Part shown: one piece after another, positions 1 to 8,613 of the stretch
Position numbering within the stretch: position 1 is the stretch's first letter
How the letters are laid out: each line of letters begins with the position of its first letter
Source: Mariaggregatimicrobium sp964498785
GTDB taxonomy: Bacteria; Zhuqueibacterota; Zhuqueibacteria; Thermofontimicrobiales; Thiofontviventaceae
Length of the DNA: 25,186 bases
Assembly (NCBI GenBank): GCA_964498785.1
Contig: CAZCJL010000106.1
Location: forward strand, 1 to 25,186
Reading direction: 5' to 3'
The notes under the pieces: generated by a model
Databases searched by the model: none
What the model was told of the DNA's origin: nothing
What the model saw: the letters and a program-made list of their open reading frames with translations, nothing else
Program-made: the position numbers and the translations under genes

Positions 1-399
1 CGACAATAAGATACGAATTTTTTGAGTACAGGTCAAATGAACTAATAGGTAATTTATAGACCCTTCAATAATTCCGCCGCTTATTGTTTGGGATAAATAT
101 CCAAGTTTTTCTAACAAAAATGCAAGAGATTAATCTGAAATATTGCTTAATTTATGAACGGCGTGATCGATGATGGATATCTCAAGCCCTTTTTACAGGC
201 AATAAGTTATTCTCATGATTTTCTCGGCAACAACAAATTAAACCAAATTAGCCGGTTCTAATCTCAACAAAAGGACGATCTATTCGGTGTGCTGGATTGG
301 CGATGATTATTTAGTCGAACACTGGATTGAATGTTAAACTTCCAAATACCAAAATTATTACACTTACGCTTTATTTATTATTGTTGTAGGAGATTCACA
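1..399. other. Intergenic region upstream of the symporter gene
   Basis: No convincing coding sequence is visible in these 399 bases. The notable content is one copy of a repeated sequence at 51-168, which recurs upstream of the DUF362 gene. The octamer CTGGATTG occurs twice around 291-328, but I see no clear hairpin around it. An AGGAGA ribosome binding site at 389-394 belongs to the symporter gene. Because the window begins here, any promoter or preceding gene further upstream is not visible. Confidence 0.6.
51..168 (+). repeat. Copy 1 of a ~118-bp duplicated non-coding sequence
   Basis: This stretch aligns without gaps to 10382-10499, with about 20 mismatches by hand count, giving roughly 83% identity. 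Well-conserved blocks include CCCTTCAA, GGATAAATATCCAAGT, CAAGAGATTAAT and ATTGCTTAATT. It lies 232 bases before the symporter start codon at 400. The other copy lies in the same orientation before the DUF362 gene. No coding potential is visible. It may be a shared promoter/leader region or a small dispersed element; the sequence alone does not decide. Confidence 0.75.
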
Positions 400-2127
400 A
401 TGAACGATATTAGCACATTTACCATGCAATTTTGGGACTATTTAGCTTTCGGTTTGTACTTTATGCTTTTAAGTGTAATTGGATTTTGGGCGGGACGAAA
501 AGAGAAGGAAAATTCATCAGAATATTTTCTTGCCGGACGTACCCTACCCTGGTACGTGGTTGGCAGCTCATTTATTGCCGCAAATATCAGCAGCGAACAT
601 TTCATCGCTATGATTGGCGCAGCCTTTGTATATGGCATCTGTTTGGCCACTCCGGAATGGAGCAGTCTGATCGCCTTTTCATTTTTAATTTGGATTTTTA
701 TCCCGTTTCTATTGACATCCAGGGTTTTTACCACTCCCGAGTTTCTTGAAAAACGATTTAATTCGGCAATCCGCCAATTTTTTGCAATAGTAACTATCAT
801 CGCTAACATTGTCGCATTTCTTGCTGCTGTCTTGTATGGTGGCGGATTAGCTATTCACAAATTATTTGGCTGGAACATCTGGTTTTCAATTATCATACTT
901 GGTGTTGTAGCTGGTATCTGGGCGATATATGGTGGGTTAAAATCTGTTGCGTGGATGGATTTGTTGACAATCATCATTATGGTGGCTGGCGGTTTAATGG
1001 TAACTATGCTTGGATTTTATGTGCTATCCGGAGAATCACATAGTTTGATCGAGGGATTTAAGGTGATGATCGAGCGCAATCAAGGAAAGACAGGCGTTTG
1101 GGCAGAGGCGATTGGTCGGAATATACAGTATATGGTAAAAGGCGACAGTTATAACCGGCTTTCTGTAATCCAGCCAATTACCCATCAAGTAATACCCTGG
1201 TCGCATTGGTTGCTGAGTTTTTTTTATGTCGGACTCTGGTACACTGTTATCAATCAATTTATGGTGCAGCGTGTATTGGGCGCTAAAAATATTTATCATG
1301 CACGCATGGGAATTATATTTGCCGGCTATCTCAAACTATTACTGCCGTTTATTGTAGTCGTGCCGGGACTGATCATGTTTGCCATGAAGCCAGAAATTAT
1401 GATGATGGATTGGAGTAAGATTCGGCCCGCTGCAGATACGAGTTATGTGGTTATGCTGCAAATGCTGGTGCCCATTGGCCTACGGGGACTTTTTCTCGCA
1501 GCGTTGTTTGGCGCCATTCAGTCCACAGTAAGCTCTGTCTTGAATGCGACGGCTACAATTTTTACGATTGATTTTTACAAACGTCTCTTCAAAAATGATG
1601 CTTCAGATAAAAGCATGGTTAGAGTCGGCGTAATTTCTTCAACTGCCTTTTTAATTGTCTCAATTATCCTGGCAGGCTTTATCGCCAGGTTGCAAGGCAG
1701 TTTGTTTGTGTACATTCAAACACTCACCAATTTCTTCGCACCACCTTTTTCTGCTGTCTTTTTGTTGGGATCCCTTTGGCGGCGCATCAATGGCAAAGGT
1801 GCAACTGCTGCAATTTTTTCCGGATTTGCATTAGGTATTTTTATCAAAATATATATTGAAAGTTTTGCTCACCCCGCCTGGATCGAACCATACGCCAATC
1901 AGGGTGTCATTATGTGGGCATTTTCTATGATCGTGTGTACAGTAGTCAGTTTATTGACCGAACCGCCGCGTCCTGATCAAGTAACCGATGATCTAACGTT
2001 CAATTGGAAAAAAATGAATATTGGCGGCGGGCTCGGTGAGAAATGGTACAAAAACGTCACTTTTTGGTGGGCGATTAGTATGGTGCTGATGTTTTTATTT
2101 ATCTTTATATTTGGTGTTATTTTGTGA
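400..2127 (+). CDS. Sodium:solute symporter (SSS family), sugar transporter type
   Basis: The product is an integral inner-membrane protein of about 575 residues that should import a sugar or glycoside with sodium. The sequence shows some 13-14 hydrophobic segments. The N-terminal region has a YFLAGRTLPWYVVGSSFIAANIS stretch (its core is GRTLPWYVVG) typical of SSS sugar transporters (SGLT/SglT-like). The start at ATG 400 is chosen because AGGAGA lies 6 bases upstream; an in-frame ATG at 331 would add 23 residues with no ribosome binding site. It is followed by a terminator at 2311-2346 and then four glycosidase genes, so its substrate is probably the glycoside they degrade. The family is clear; the substrate is inferred from neighbours only. 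Confidence 0.92.
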   Translation: MNDISTFTMQFWDYLAFGLYFMLLSVIGFWAGRKEKENSSEYFLAGRTLPWYVVGSSFIAANISSEHFIAMIGAAFVYGICLATPEWSSLIAFSFLIWIFIPFLLTSRVFTTPEFLEKRFNSAIRQFFAIVTIIANIVAFLAAVLYGGGLAIHKLFGWNIWFSIIILGVVAGIWAIYGGLKSVAWMDLLTIIIMVAGGLMVTMLGFYVLSGESHSLIEGFKVMIERNQGKTGVWAEAIGRNIQYMVKGDSYNRLSVIQPITHQVIPWSHWLLSFFYVGLWYTVINQFMVQRVLGAKNIYHARMGIIFAGYLKLLLPFIVVVPGLIMFAMKPEIMMMDWSKIRPAADTSYVVMLQMLVPIGLRGLFLAALFGAIQSTVSSVLNATATIFTIDFYKRLFKNDASDKSMVRVGVISSTAFLIVSIILAGFIARLQGSLFVYIQTLTNFFAPPFSAVFLLGSLWRRINGKGATAAIFSGFALGIFIKIYIESFAHPAWIEPYANQGVIMWAFSMIVCTVVSLLTEPPRPDQVTDDLTFNWKKMNIGGGLGEKWYKNVTFWWAISMVLMFLFIFIFGVIL

Positions 2128-2225
2128 GTTCAAGAATAAGCGCAACTGTTAATATGAAATCTTAAAGAGAGAAGAGGATTTTCGATAAGTATTGTTTCAA
2201 ATATGCAAAAATCTAATTCTCTTTA

Positions 2226-2257
2226 CCCTGAGCACTTCGAGTTCGCTCAGCATGACA
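2226..2257. repeat. REP-like extragenic sequence
   Basis: The segment has CTGAGC and GCTCAG as inverted arms flanking an 11-base centre containing TTCGAG. It resembles short extragenic sequences (CCCTGAGC...TCGAA...GCTCAG) that are widespread in environmental bacterial genomes, as I recall from general knowledge. Only this one copy was noticed in the window, so its status as a repeat is inferred from that resemblance. Confidence 0.4.
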
Positions 2258-2310
2258 ACTTATAGTAAATATCACTATTAATACAGCCCATTAGAAGGGT
2301 GTTAAAGTAA

Positions 2311-2346
2311 AAAGGGGCTGTCCTTCTTGGAACAGCCCCTTTTTTA
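2311..2346 (+). terminator. Rho-independent terminator after the symporter gene
   Basis: The left arm AAAGGGGCTGTCC pairs with the right arm GGAACAGCCCCTTT across a TTCTT loop, with one bulged base, and is followed by a run of T residues. The stem is long and GC-rich in its core. It lies about 180 bases after the symporter stop codon and separates the transporter transcript from the glycosidase operon. The stem also has an A-tract on its 5' side, so it could work in both directions. Confidence 0.88.
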
Positions 2347-2424
2347 TTGCCCACAAAGTGCGTGGTCTAAAAGGAGATCCCGAATGGTCGCATTCCCGTG
2401 AACTTAAGCCAGTAGCTTTTTGTA

Positions 2425-2438
2425 ATTGCTTAATTTAT
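2425..2438. promoter_or_regulatory. Recurring 14-base motif ATTGCTTAATTYAT, third copy
   Basis: ATTGCTTAATTTAT here is identical to bases 142-155 and differs by one base from 10473-10486, the two corresponding sites inside the 118-bp repeats. This copy lies 83 bases before the start of the first glycosidase gene and outside any longer repeat. Its recurrence upstream of three separate transcription starts suggests a promoter element or regulator site, but an AT-rich 14-mer can also recur by chance. Confidence 0.35.
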
Positions 2439-2521
2439 ATGTCGTCCCTGGTAACTATTCACAAGATTCACTTTCCTGATTAACTTAACAAACAACTGCT
2501 GAAACATAAAAAGGAAAACAA

Positions 2522-4636
2522 ATGATAAATGAATATAAACACGTTTTTGGAAATAATTTCGTTATTGTAGATACAGCAAACGGGCGCCTCAATTTTTATA
2601 ATCAAAAAAAAGAACTCTATTATAGTTTTAAAATAGATCCTTGTATAGAGTATGAACAAGACAACGGCCAAAAAGGCATATTGGATATACTCAATCGCTC
2701 GGGAAGCGCCTATATCTTTAAAAGTGAAGACAAAGTGCTGGCAAAAGAGATCCACCTCGAAATAATGGAAAACCATATTGATTATTGGGTAGAAGCTGAA
2801 GTATTAGCCGGGGAGATGGCTATAAATAGAGTGCATTATGGTCAGGAAACTTTGGATCAGGCTTCTGCATCAACGCATAAATTCGAAGAATTTTTCATCA
2901 TGTGTCCTGATCGCTATGGCACCCGTATACCTAAGACAGCCCAGGTTGGCTTTAAACTGGGTATACCCTCTTTCCAATTTACTAAAGATAATAATTTTCC
3001 CCACGAAGGCGGGCGTACAATTATTTCCCCTTATGTTACAGCACTAAAAACAAATGACCATTGGCTGGGTATTGGCACTATGGAAATCCCTGATAGTCAA
3101 TGGGGCCTGAATATGACTTTTGAAAATGGCAGGGCAGTCACTGATTTCTACTATGGCGGAAGTTTAAAGATCAAATCCAGTTACACTTTTCCCAAAATTA
3201 GCTTTTTTGAAGGTTCGGATAAACTAAGCGCCTGTAAAAGTTACATACGCCGACTTTATGACAGTGGATTAGCCACACACAACCAGAATTGGGATGCCTC
3301 CTGGGCTGGTCCGATCTATTGTTTCTTTTCAGATCAGATGTACGAGTATCAGACAGACCGCACGACGCCTGATATGGAAGGTGAAATGACCATGACAGAA
3401 AATTACTGCAATGAGAACTTCCTGAAAACCTGCCTCGATTTTTTAATAGAAAAATCGATCAATTATAAAATCATCATTATGGACTATGGCTGGTTTGTCA
3501 ATAATGGGGACTGGACCCCAAACACCAGGCGGTTCAAAGATTTTAAAGCAACAATTAAGAAGTTGCAGTCCATGAGTAAAAAAGTACTTGTCTGGTACTC
3601 GCCATATTTCCTGGCAGAGAACACACCTACCTACCATAACAATCCCGACATTGTAGTCAATAAAAAAGATGGCAGCAAATTTTTTATCATGCGTTTTCGT
3701 ACTGAAAAATATTATCAGTCTGATTATACCCATCCTGAAATGCGAAAAGCAGCGCTTAAAGATATTCAATACCTGCTTTCCTCTGCAGGTCTGGACGCTG
3801 ATGGAATTAAAGTGGACTGTACCCACCAGCCACCACTCATTGATAATGTTTTCTACGATCCTTCCTGGGGCCTGGGTGAAAGGTTCCATTATAAGGCTTC
3901 CAAATTTATCTATGATCAAGCTAAGAAGATCAAACCTAATTGCTGTATCAATGCAACTGCCGGTAATCCTTTCTTTAATAATACGTATGACATACACCGC
4001 ATCCATGACGCGCTGGAATACAACGTCGATGCTTACGAAGAGCGTGCCTGGGCTGCCTGGTTTTGTGAAGCCGGTATTTGCGATCTGGATGACTGGCCCA
4101 GCTATGACCTTTATACAGTACGCTCCAACTTGCGTAAAATTGCTTATGGAGTCCCTTCCATATATGCAGCGCGCAAACGTGGAGGTGAACGAAAAACACG
4201 CTGCAGTTTTGGCTATGCCAAGACTGTTACTGAGCAAGAATTAGAGCTGATATCTACATTACTAAATATTTATGATCAGGCACCTATTGATTACAATCAA
4301 AAGATCCATATTGATCCTTTCTGCAAAATTTTCTGGCGTAAACACACAACTGGGAAGCTTAAGGATTTTTATGCTGCCACGACATTGTGCGGTAATCAGG
4401 CCGCAGTCGTATATAACGAAGAAGGGGCAAAAATCGCATGCATCGCGGAAGAAGCAGTCACTGTTCCCGTACCGCCGAAAGCGAAAGCGCTGGAGCTTCT
4501 TGCAATAAAAAGAGATGGCACTTCTGCAAAAATCGATTTTGAAACACTGGAGAATGAAATCATATTTGAAGCGAAAAGATGTGTTGGTGATCTTAAACAT
4601 TATCAGCTAAATTATACTATTCAAGCTACAGATTAA
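2522..4636 (+). CDS. GH36-like (clan GH-D) glycosidase, paralogue 1
   Basis: This 704-residue protein has the layout of a GH36 alpha-galactosidase-type enzyme: an N-terminal beta-sandwich to about residue 265, a (beta/alpha)8 barrel to about 580, and a small C-terminal beta domain. The barrel carries the MDYGWFVNNGDW motif of clan GH-D. D432 in DGIKVDC fits the nucleophile, and D496 in RIHD fits the acid/base by alignment with its downstream neighbours. No signal peptide is present, so it should act in the cytoplasm. The stop codon lies 12 bases before the next gene, with which it is clearly paralogous. Exact specificity (galactose, N-acetylgalactosamine or another sugar) cannot be read from the sequence. 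The protein is divergent from classical GH36, so a distinct subfamily is possible. Confidence 0.82.
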   Translation: MINEYKHVFGNNFVIVDTANGRLNFYNQKKELYYSFKIDPCIEYEQDNGQKGILDILNRSGSAYIFKSEDKVLAKEIHLEIMENHIDYWVEAEVLAGEMAINRVHYGQETLDQASASTHKFEEFFIMCPDRYGTRIPKTAQVGFKLGIPSFQFTKDNNFPHEGGRTIISPYVTALKTNDHWLGIGTMEIPDSQWGLNMTFENGRAVTDFYYGGSLKIKSSYTFPKISFFEGSDKLSACKSYIRRLYDSGLATHNQNWDASWAGPIYCFFSDQMYEYQTDRTTPDMEGEMTMTENYCNENFLKTCLDFLIEKSINYKIIIMDYGWFVNNGDWTPNTRRFKDFKATIKKLQSMSKKVLVWYSPYFLAENTPTYHNNPDIVVNKKDGSKFFIMRFRTEKYYQSDYTHPEMRKAALKDIQYLLSSAGLDADGIKVDCTHQPPLIDNVFYDPSWGLGERFHYKASKFIYDQAKKIKPNCCINATAGNPFFNNTYDIHRIHDALEYNVDAYEERAWAAWFCEAGICDLDDWPSYDLYTVRSNLRKIAYGVPSIYAARKRGGERKTRCSFGYAKTVTEQELELISTLLNIYDQAPIDYNQKIHIDPFCKIFWRKHTTGKLKDFYAATTLCGNQAAVVYNEEGAKIACIAEEAVTVPVPPKAKALELLAIKRDGTSAKIDFETLENEIIFEAKRCVGDLKHYQLNYTIQATD

Positions 4637-4648
4637 AGGATCTTTATA

Positions 4649-6718
4649 ATGGCAATAATCCAATCACAAGAACAGGACTTTCAGGTCAATGCTGAAACAT
4701 ATCATTTTTCTTTCACTGCAATGAAGTTGCAAGGGGATTTAATATATAAAACAGGAAATTCCAACCCGGTTACTTTTTTATTTATACCTGAGATAAATGA
4801 AATTAAGGCGGATAATTTTGAAGTTACATGCAAGACAATCAATGATCAAAGTGCCGTCTATATAATAAGCACTGACAGAGCTGAAGTTTACCTTAATTTA
4901 TATTTTGATAATACATATTTCACCTATAATTTTACCGTGAACAAATCAGAGGCGATCGAAAAGTTTAGCTATCAGGCTATTAAGGGGGCTTTTTTCCAGG
5001 TTCATAATTTTACCCCGGATATTTATGCCTATGATATTCCCTACCGTATTAAAAGTCCCATAGCTATCAGTTCCAGAAAAAAGGTGCTCTCGAGTTTCTT
5101 TCAAATTGATGAAGGCAATTATATGATGCCGCCTTACCTTACTGCTCTTTATGATAAAGAGCATTTCCTGGGTTTAGGACTTCTGGATATCCCGGAAGCT
5201 GTTCATCCTTTTAATGCTTTGATCGGCGCTGATGAGTTTTCTATAAGTTTCGATTATGGCGATCACCCCATAGCTCAGGGTTATGACACACCTGTCTTCT
5301 GGGTGGGTGTTGCAAGTTCAAGGCAGGAAGTTCTTTCTATTTACAGGAAAGCAGTAGATAGAAAACAGAGCCCAGTCCAAAGTAAGGAGTTCAAGGAAAC
5401 TGAATGGTGGCTGGAACCTATTTTCACGACCTGGGGAGATCAGGTATACACCAAACATATAAATGATGGCAATTTCCATCTCGAATCAGGGAGTGATAAA
5501 TACCTGAACGCTGAGTTAGTTGAGAATGCGTTAAGTTTTCTAAAGGAAAAAAAGATAAATCCAAAGACAATCGTTCTGGATGAGGGCTGGTCTCCCGGCC
5601 TGGGTCACTGGGATGCGGATGACAGTAAATGGCAGGGCTGTCTAAAAGAATATATTCAGAAAAAGCATGAAGCAGGTTATAAAATCGTACTTGCCTTTAA
5701 TCCTTTTCTAGTGAGCAAAGCGCAAAATATCCCTGGTATTTCTGATACTTTTTTTATTAAAGATAACGCGGGTGAATTAAAAACAGTAACCAGCAGCGGA
5801 GAGGATTATTATCTTTTTGACTGGTCTAATCAAGAGCTGCGCGACGTGCTTCAAGCAAAAATTAAGTATATGTTTGCGAAAGATGGGCTCAATGCTGATG
5901 GTCTTAAAATATCTGAAACCAAACTTTTTCCTGAGTATAATGATCAATATGCAGATCGTGAATATGGCGTTGGCGAAAAGTTTTTGGAAGCTGTTTTTAA
6001 GGATATACACAGTTATGTCAAAGAGGCGGATGATCAAGCGCAAATCTTCCTCGCCTGCCTTAATCCGCTGTTTCAAAAATATTTTGATATTGTGCGCCTC
6101 GGCAATATTTCTGAAGTCAACCATGATTTATATGTCCACCGGGCGGAAACAGCATCTCATCTCATGCCGGGCAAACCGATTGATATGGATGACTGGGCCT
6201 GCTATCAAAAAGTCATTGGCGTCACGACGTATCTGAAAGTTTTATGCGGTATTCCCAATCTTTACAGCAGCAAATACCGTGGCGATGGCAGAAATTTCTA
6301 TATGGGAGCGATGGGAGGACATCCTGTAGAAACCGGTGATGAGCAGTTTAATGTTTTGGCTTCAGCCGAGGCTTTGTATCAGAAAAGCAAATTGATTCCT
6401 CGCAATGAATTAAAAATTGATTTTGATAGTATGACGTTCCAGTCCGGCCCTGCTGATAAGGCGCATCTGCGCACTTACCAGGGAGGAAATGTTCTCACTG
6501 TTTACAAAAATAATGAAATTTTTTTTGGATCGCTGCTTGACAGTAATGTAGTTATAGAACTTCCTGATCATTTCCATGTCGCTAAAATCACCCGAATTTT
6601 GGATGATGGCAGCACAGAAAAAACAGAGTTTAAACCTTGTTTTACAAATAAAATATTAATCCAGGCAAAATCTTCCAGATATAATCACACACTGTATTAT
6701 CACATCAAAGGAGCATAA
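4649..6718 (+). CDS. GH36-like protein, paralogue 2, predicted catalytically altered
   Basis: This 689-residue protein has the same fold layout as its upstream neighbour, with VLDEGWSPGLGHW in the barrel and a shared DMDDW motif (DLDDW upstream). Ungapped stretches align around both active-site strands. The nucleophile position DGIKVDC of the neighbour reads DGLKISE here, so Asp becomes S422. The acid/base position RIHD reads RLGN, so Asp becomes N486. The spacing between the two sites is 64 residues in both proteins. The frame is intact, and the gene sits 12 bases after the previous one and 6 before the next, so it is not an obvious pseudogene. It may be a binding or regulatory pseudo-enzyme, or use other residues (E423 follows S422). 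No signal peptide is seen, which suggests a cytoplasmic location. Confidence 0.8.
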   Translation: MAIIQSQEQDFQVNAETYHFSFTAMKLQGDLIYKTGNSNPVTFLFIPEINEIKADNFEVTCKTINDQSAVYIISTDRAEVYLNLYFDNTYFTYNFTVNKSEAIEKFSYQAIKGAFFQVHNFTPDIYAYDIPYRIKSPIAISSRKKVLSSFFQIDEGNYMMPPYLTALYDKEHFLGLGLLDIPEAVHPFNALIGADEFSISFDYGDHPIAQGYDTPVFWVGVASSRQEVLSIYRKAVDRKQSPVQSKEFKETEWWLEPIFTTWGDQVYTKHINDGNFHLESGSDKYLNAELVENALSFLKEKKINPKTIVLDEGWSPGLGHWDADDSKWQGCLKEYIQKKHEAGYKIVLAFNPFLVSKAQNIPGISDTFFIKDNAGELKTVTSSGEDYYLFDWSNQELRDVLQAKIKYMFAKDGLNADGLKISETKLFPEYNDQYADREYGVGEKFLEAVFKDIHSYVKEADDQAQIFLACLNPLFQKYFDIVRLGNISEVNHDLYVHRAETASHLMPGKPIDMDDWACYQKVIGVTTYLKVLCGIPNLYSSKYRGDGRNFYMGAMGGHPVETGDEQFNVLASAEALYQKSKLIPRNELKIDFDSMTFQSGPADKAHLRTYQGGNVLTVYKNNEIFFGSLLDSNVVIELPDHFHVAKITRILDDGSTEKTEFKPCFTNKILIQAKSSRYNHTLYYHIKGA

Positions 6719-6724
6719 AAAAAA

Positions 6725-8605
6725 ATGGCGAATGAGTTTAAAATAAAAGTAATTTTACATTCGGGAAAAGATGCCTTGTTTGAAAGCATAAAAGCCGGAG
6801 ACGCGTACCAGAAAGTGATTGACGGCATCAAATTGAGTATTGGGAATCAACATCCTTATGCTGTAGCAGCCACACCTGCCAGTAAAGACGACCCCATAAA
6901 GAGCATTGAGTACGATCTTTTTACTGACATGAAAAACTACCACAAAGTAATCATTCCGGAATCAGGCCGCTGGTATATCAACATGATGCAAATGGTTTCT
7001 TTCTGGAGTTATAAAAACAATTCTGCCATCGATGACTTTAAAATGCCGCTCTATATCTTTACAGGCCAGGATTTGAAAACTTCTCTGGCTTTTGGCGTCA
7101 TAGGCCGTAATTATGAAACCAGTTTCAAAATTCTGGAACCCGGCAAGAACCGCGCTCTGATTGTTTACATGCGAAGACTTTCGATGCAGATCAAGCGCGG
7201 TACCGATCTCTATCCGATTCCCCAGAGTGTTTCCAGGACCAATAGTGATGGTAGTATTACAGAGCACCTTTTTTACAAGGTGCAGGATCATCCTGATTCA
7301 CAACCCTGGTTGTTGACGTTGCGCGAATTCGCTGAGCATCAAAAATGTATTTTTAATATTAAAGATTTTACCGTCAAACCTTCCATGTACCCGCTTTGGT
7401 GCAGTTGGACAGACTGGTTCAGCGACGATGTAACAGATGAGGTCATTTTAGATAATGTCAAGGCCGGCGTTAAGCTTGGTATTAAAAATTATATAATCGA
7501 TGATGGTTGGTTCGGACCGGGATTGGATAATGACTTTGACGTCCAGTTAAATATTGGAGACTGGAGACCGGATCCGGCAAAGATTAAAGATATGGGCAAG
7601 CTGGTCAAAGACGTCAAAGCAGCCGGCGGAGTACCGCTGATCTGGTGTGCACCACACGCTGTGGCAGACGGCGCTGACTGTTTTGAAGAACGCAAAAAAT
7701 ACCTGATCAAAGGTGATAACGAAGAATTAGCTCTCACAAGTAATAAATTTCACTGCTTATGCTTTATGAATCCCAAAGCCAGAGAGATTATGGCAGATAT
7801 CTGTACAAGCTTTATTACGGAGTGGGATTTTGATGGTGCCAAGTATGACCTCTTTAACTGCGTACCCCCGCTGGTTCGCTGCACAAATCCTGACCATGAC
7901 CATGATACGGACTCCATGATGGAAGGATTGGAACTCACTCTGAAACTGATTGAAGAGAGATCAAGAGCTCTGAAAAACGACTATATCGTTGAACTCAAAC
8001 AAAACTATGGCACACCGTTTCTCTCTCAGTACGGAACGATGACAAGGGCAGGAGATACCCCGTATAATACCGAAGGAAACTATTTACGCACACTTTATGT
8101 TCAGGGATACTCACCCTATGCTGTCAATGATTATCAAACCATTACCAGTTATGATTCTCCTGAAGCTGCTGCCTGCATTGTGATCAAAATGTGTTCAGTG
8201 GGAATACCCAGCTATAGCATTGATTTTTCGAGACTCACCGAAGAAAACAAGCAGGCAATTAAAACCTACCATGACTGGTATAATGATCATATCGATGATC
8301 TGATGAAATACCGTTTACCCCTTGACGGCGAAAACAACGGTTTCAAATTGGAAGGTGAAAGCGAAGACATCTTTTTCCTGGTGAATGATAGTGTTAATCC
8401 GGAGATCAGCAGAAACAGCACCATTCTGAATGGCACCTTTAAAGAAAACCTTTTCTTAAAAAGCTTCGATGATAAAATATTGAAAGCAAAATATGAAATA
8501 TTTGACTGCCAGGGCAAGCCCTGGAAGATTGATGAGCTTACCATCAAGGGATGGACCCGGTTAACGATTTTACCTGGTTCGAGAATCGAAATAACTTTAT
8601 TCTGA
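6725..8605 (+). CDS. GH36 family alpha-galactosidase-like glycosidase
   Basis: The 626-residue product is a GH36-type glycosidase and the most typical of the three. The barrel starts near residue 220 and shows IIDDGWF and GDWRPDP. D375 in FDGAKYD is the expected nucleophile, and D444 in TRAGD is the expected acid/base, 69 residues later. It is only distantly similar to the two preceding genes, so the cluster holds different GH36-like branches and not just a tandem duplication. There is no signal peptide. An AAAGGAG site about 11 bases before the ATG overlaps the end of the preceding gene, which suggests one transcript. The likely role is retaining hydrolysis of terminal alpha-galactoside-like bonds in the cytoplasm; the substrate is inferred from the family. 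Confidence 0.85.
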   Translation: MANEFKIKVILHSGKDALFESIKAGDAYQKVIDGIKLSIGNQHPYAVAATPASKDDPIKSIEYDLFTDMKNYHKVIIPESGRWYINMMQMVSFWSYKNNSAIDDFKMPLYIFTGQDLKTSLAFGVIGRNYETSFKILEPGKNRALIVYMRRLSMQIKRGTDLYPIPQSVSRTNSDGSITEHLFYKVQDHPDSQPWLLTLREFAEHQKCIFNIKDFTVKPSMYPLWCSWTDWFSDDVTDEVILDNVKAGVKLGIKNYIIDDGWFGPGLDNDFDVQLNIGDWRPDPAKIKDMGKLVKDVKAAGGVPLIWCAPHAVADGADCFEERKKYLIKGDNEELALTSNKFHCLCFMNPKAREIMADICTSFITEWDFDGAKYDLFNCVPPLVRCTNPDHDHDTDSMMEGLELTLKLIEERSRALKNDYIVELKQNYGTPFLSQYGTMTRAGDTPYNTEGNYLRTLYVQGYSPYAVNDYQTITSYDSPEAAACIVIKMCSVGIPSYSIDFSRLTEENKQAIKTYHDWYNDHIDDLMKYRLPLDGENNGFKLEGESEDIFFLVNDSVNPEISRNSTILNGTFKENLFLKSFDDKILKAKYEIFDCQGKPWKIDELTIKGWTRLTILPGSRIEITLF

Positions 8606-8613
8606 GGATGTTT

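Larger units (their letters stand above)
2128..2521. other. Intergenic region between symporter and glycosidase operon
   Basis: This 394-base gap has no coding region. It contains a short REP-like sequence at 2226-2257, a strong terminator hairpin at 2311-2346, and a 14-base motif at 2425-2438 that is also found in both copies of the 118-bp repeat. The part after the terminator presumably carries the promoter for the glycosidase operon, although I cannot name its -10/-35 elements with confidence. A ribosome binding site (AAGGAAAA) lies just before the ATG at 2522. Confidence 0.6.

Noticed and set aside
331..399. Upstream ATG for the symporter gene
   Set aside because: It would add 23 residues without a ribosome binding site, while AGGAGA stands right before ATG 400 and the family N-terminus fits there.
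3443..4237. 264-codon open frame on the minus strand
   Set aside because: It lies wholly inside the GH36-like gene at 2522-4636, its translation has no recognisable domain, and the plus-strand frame carries the family motifs.
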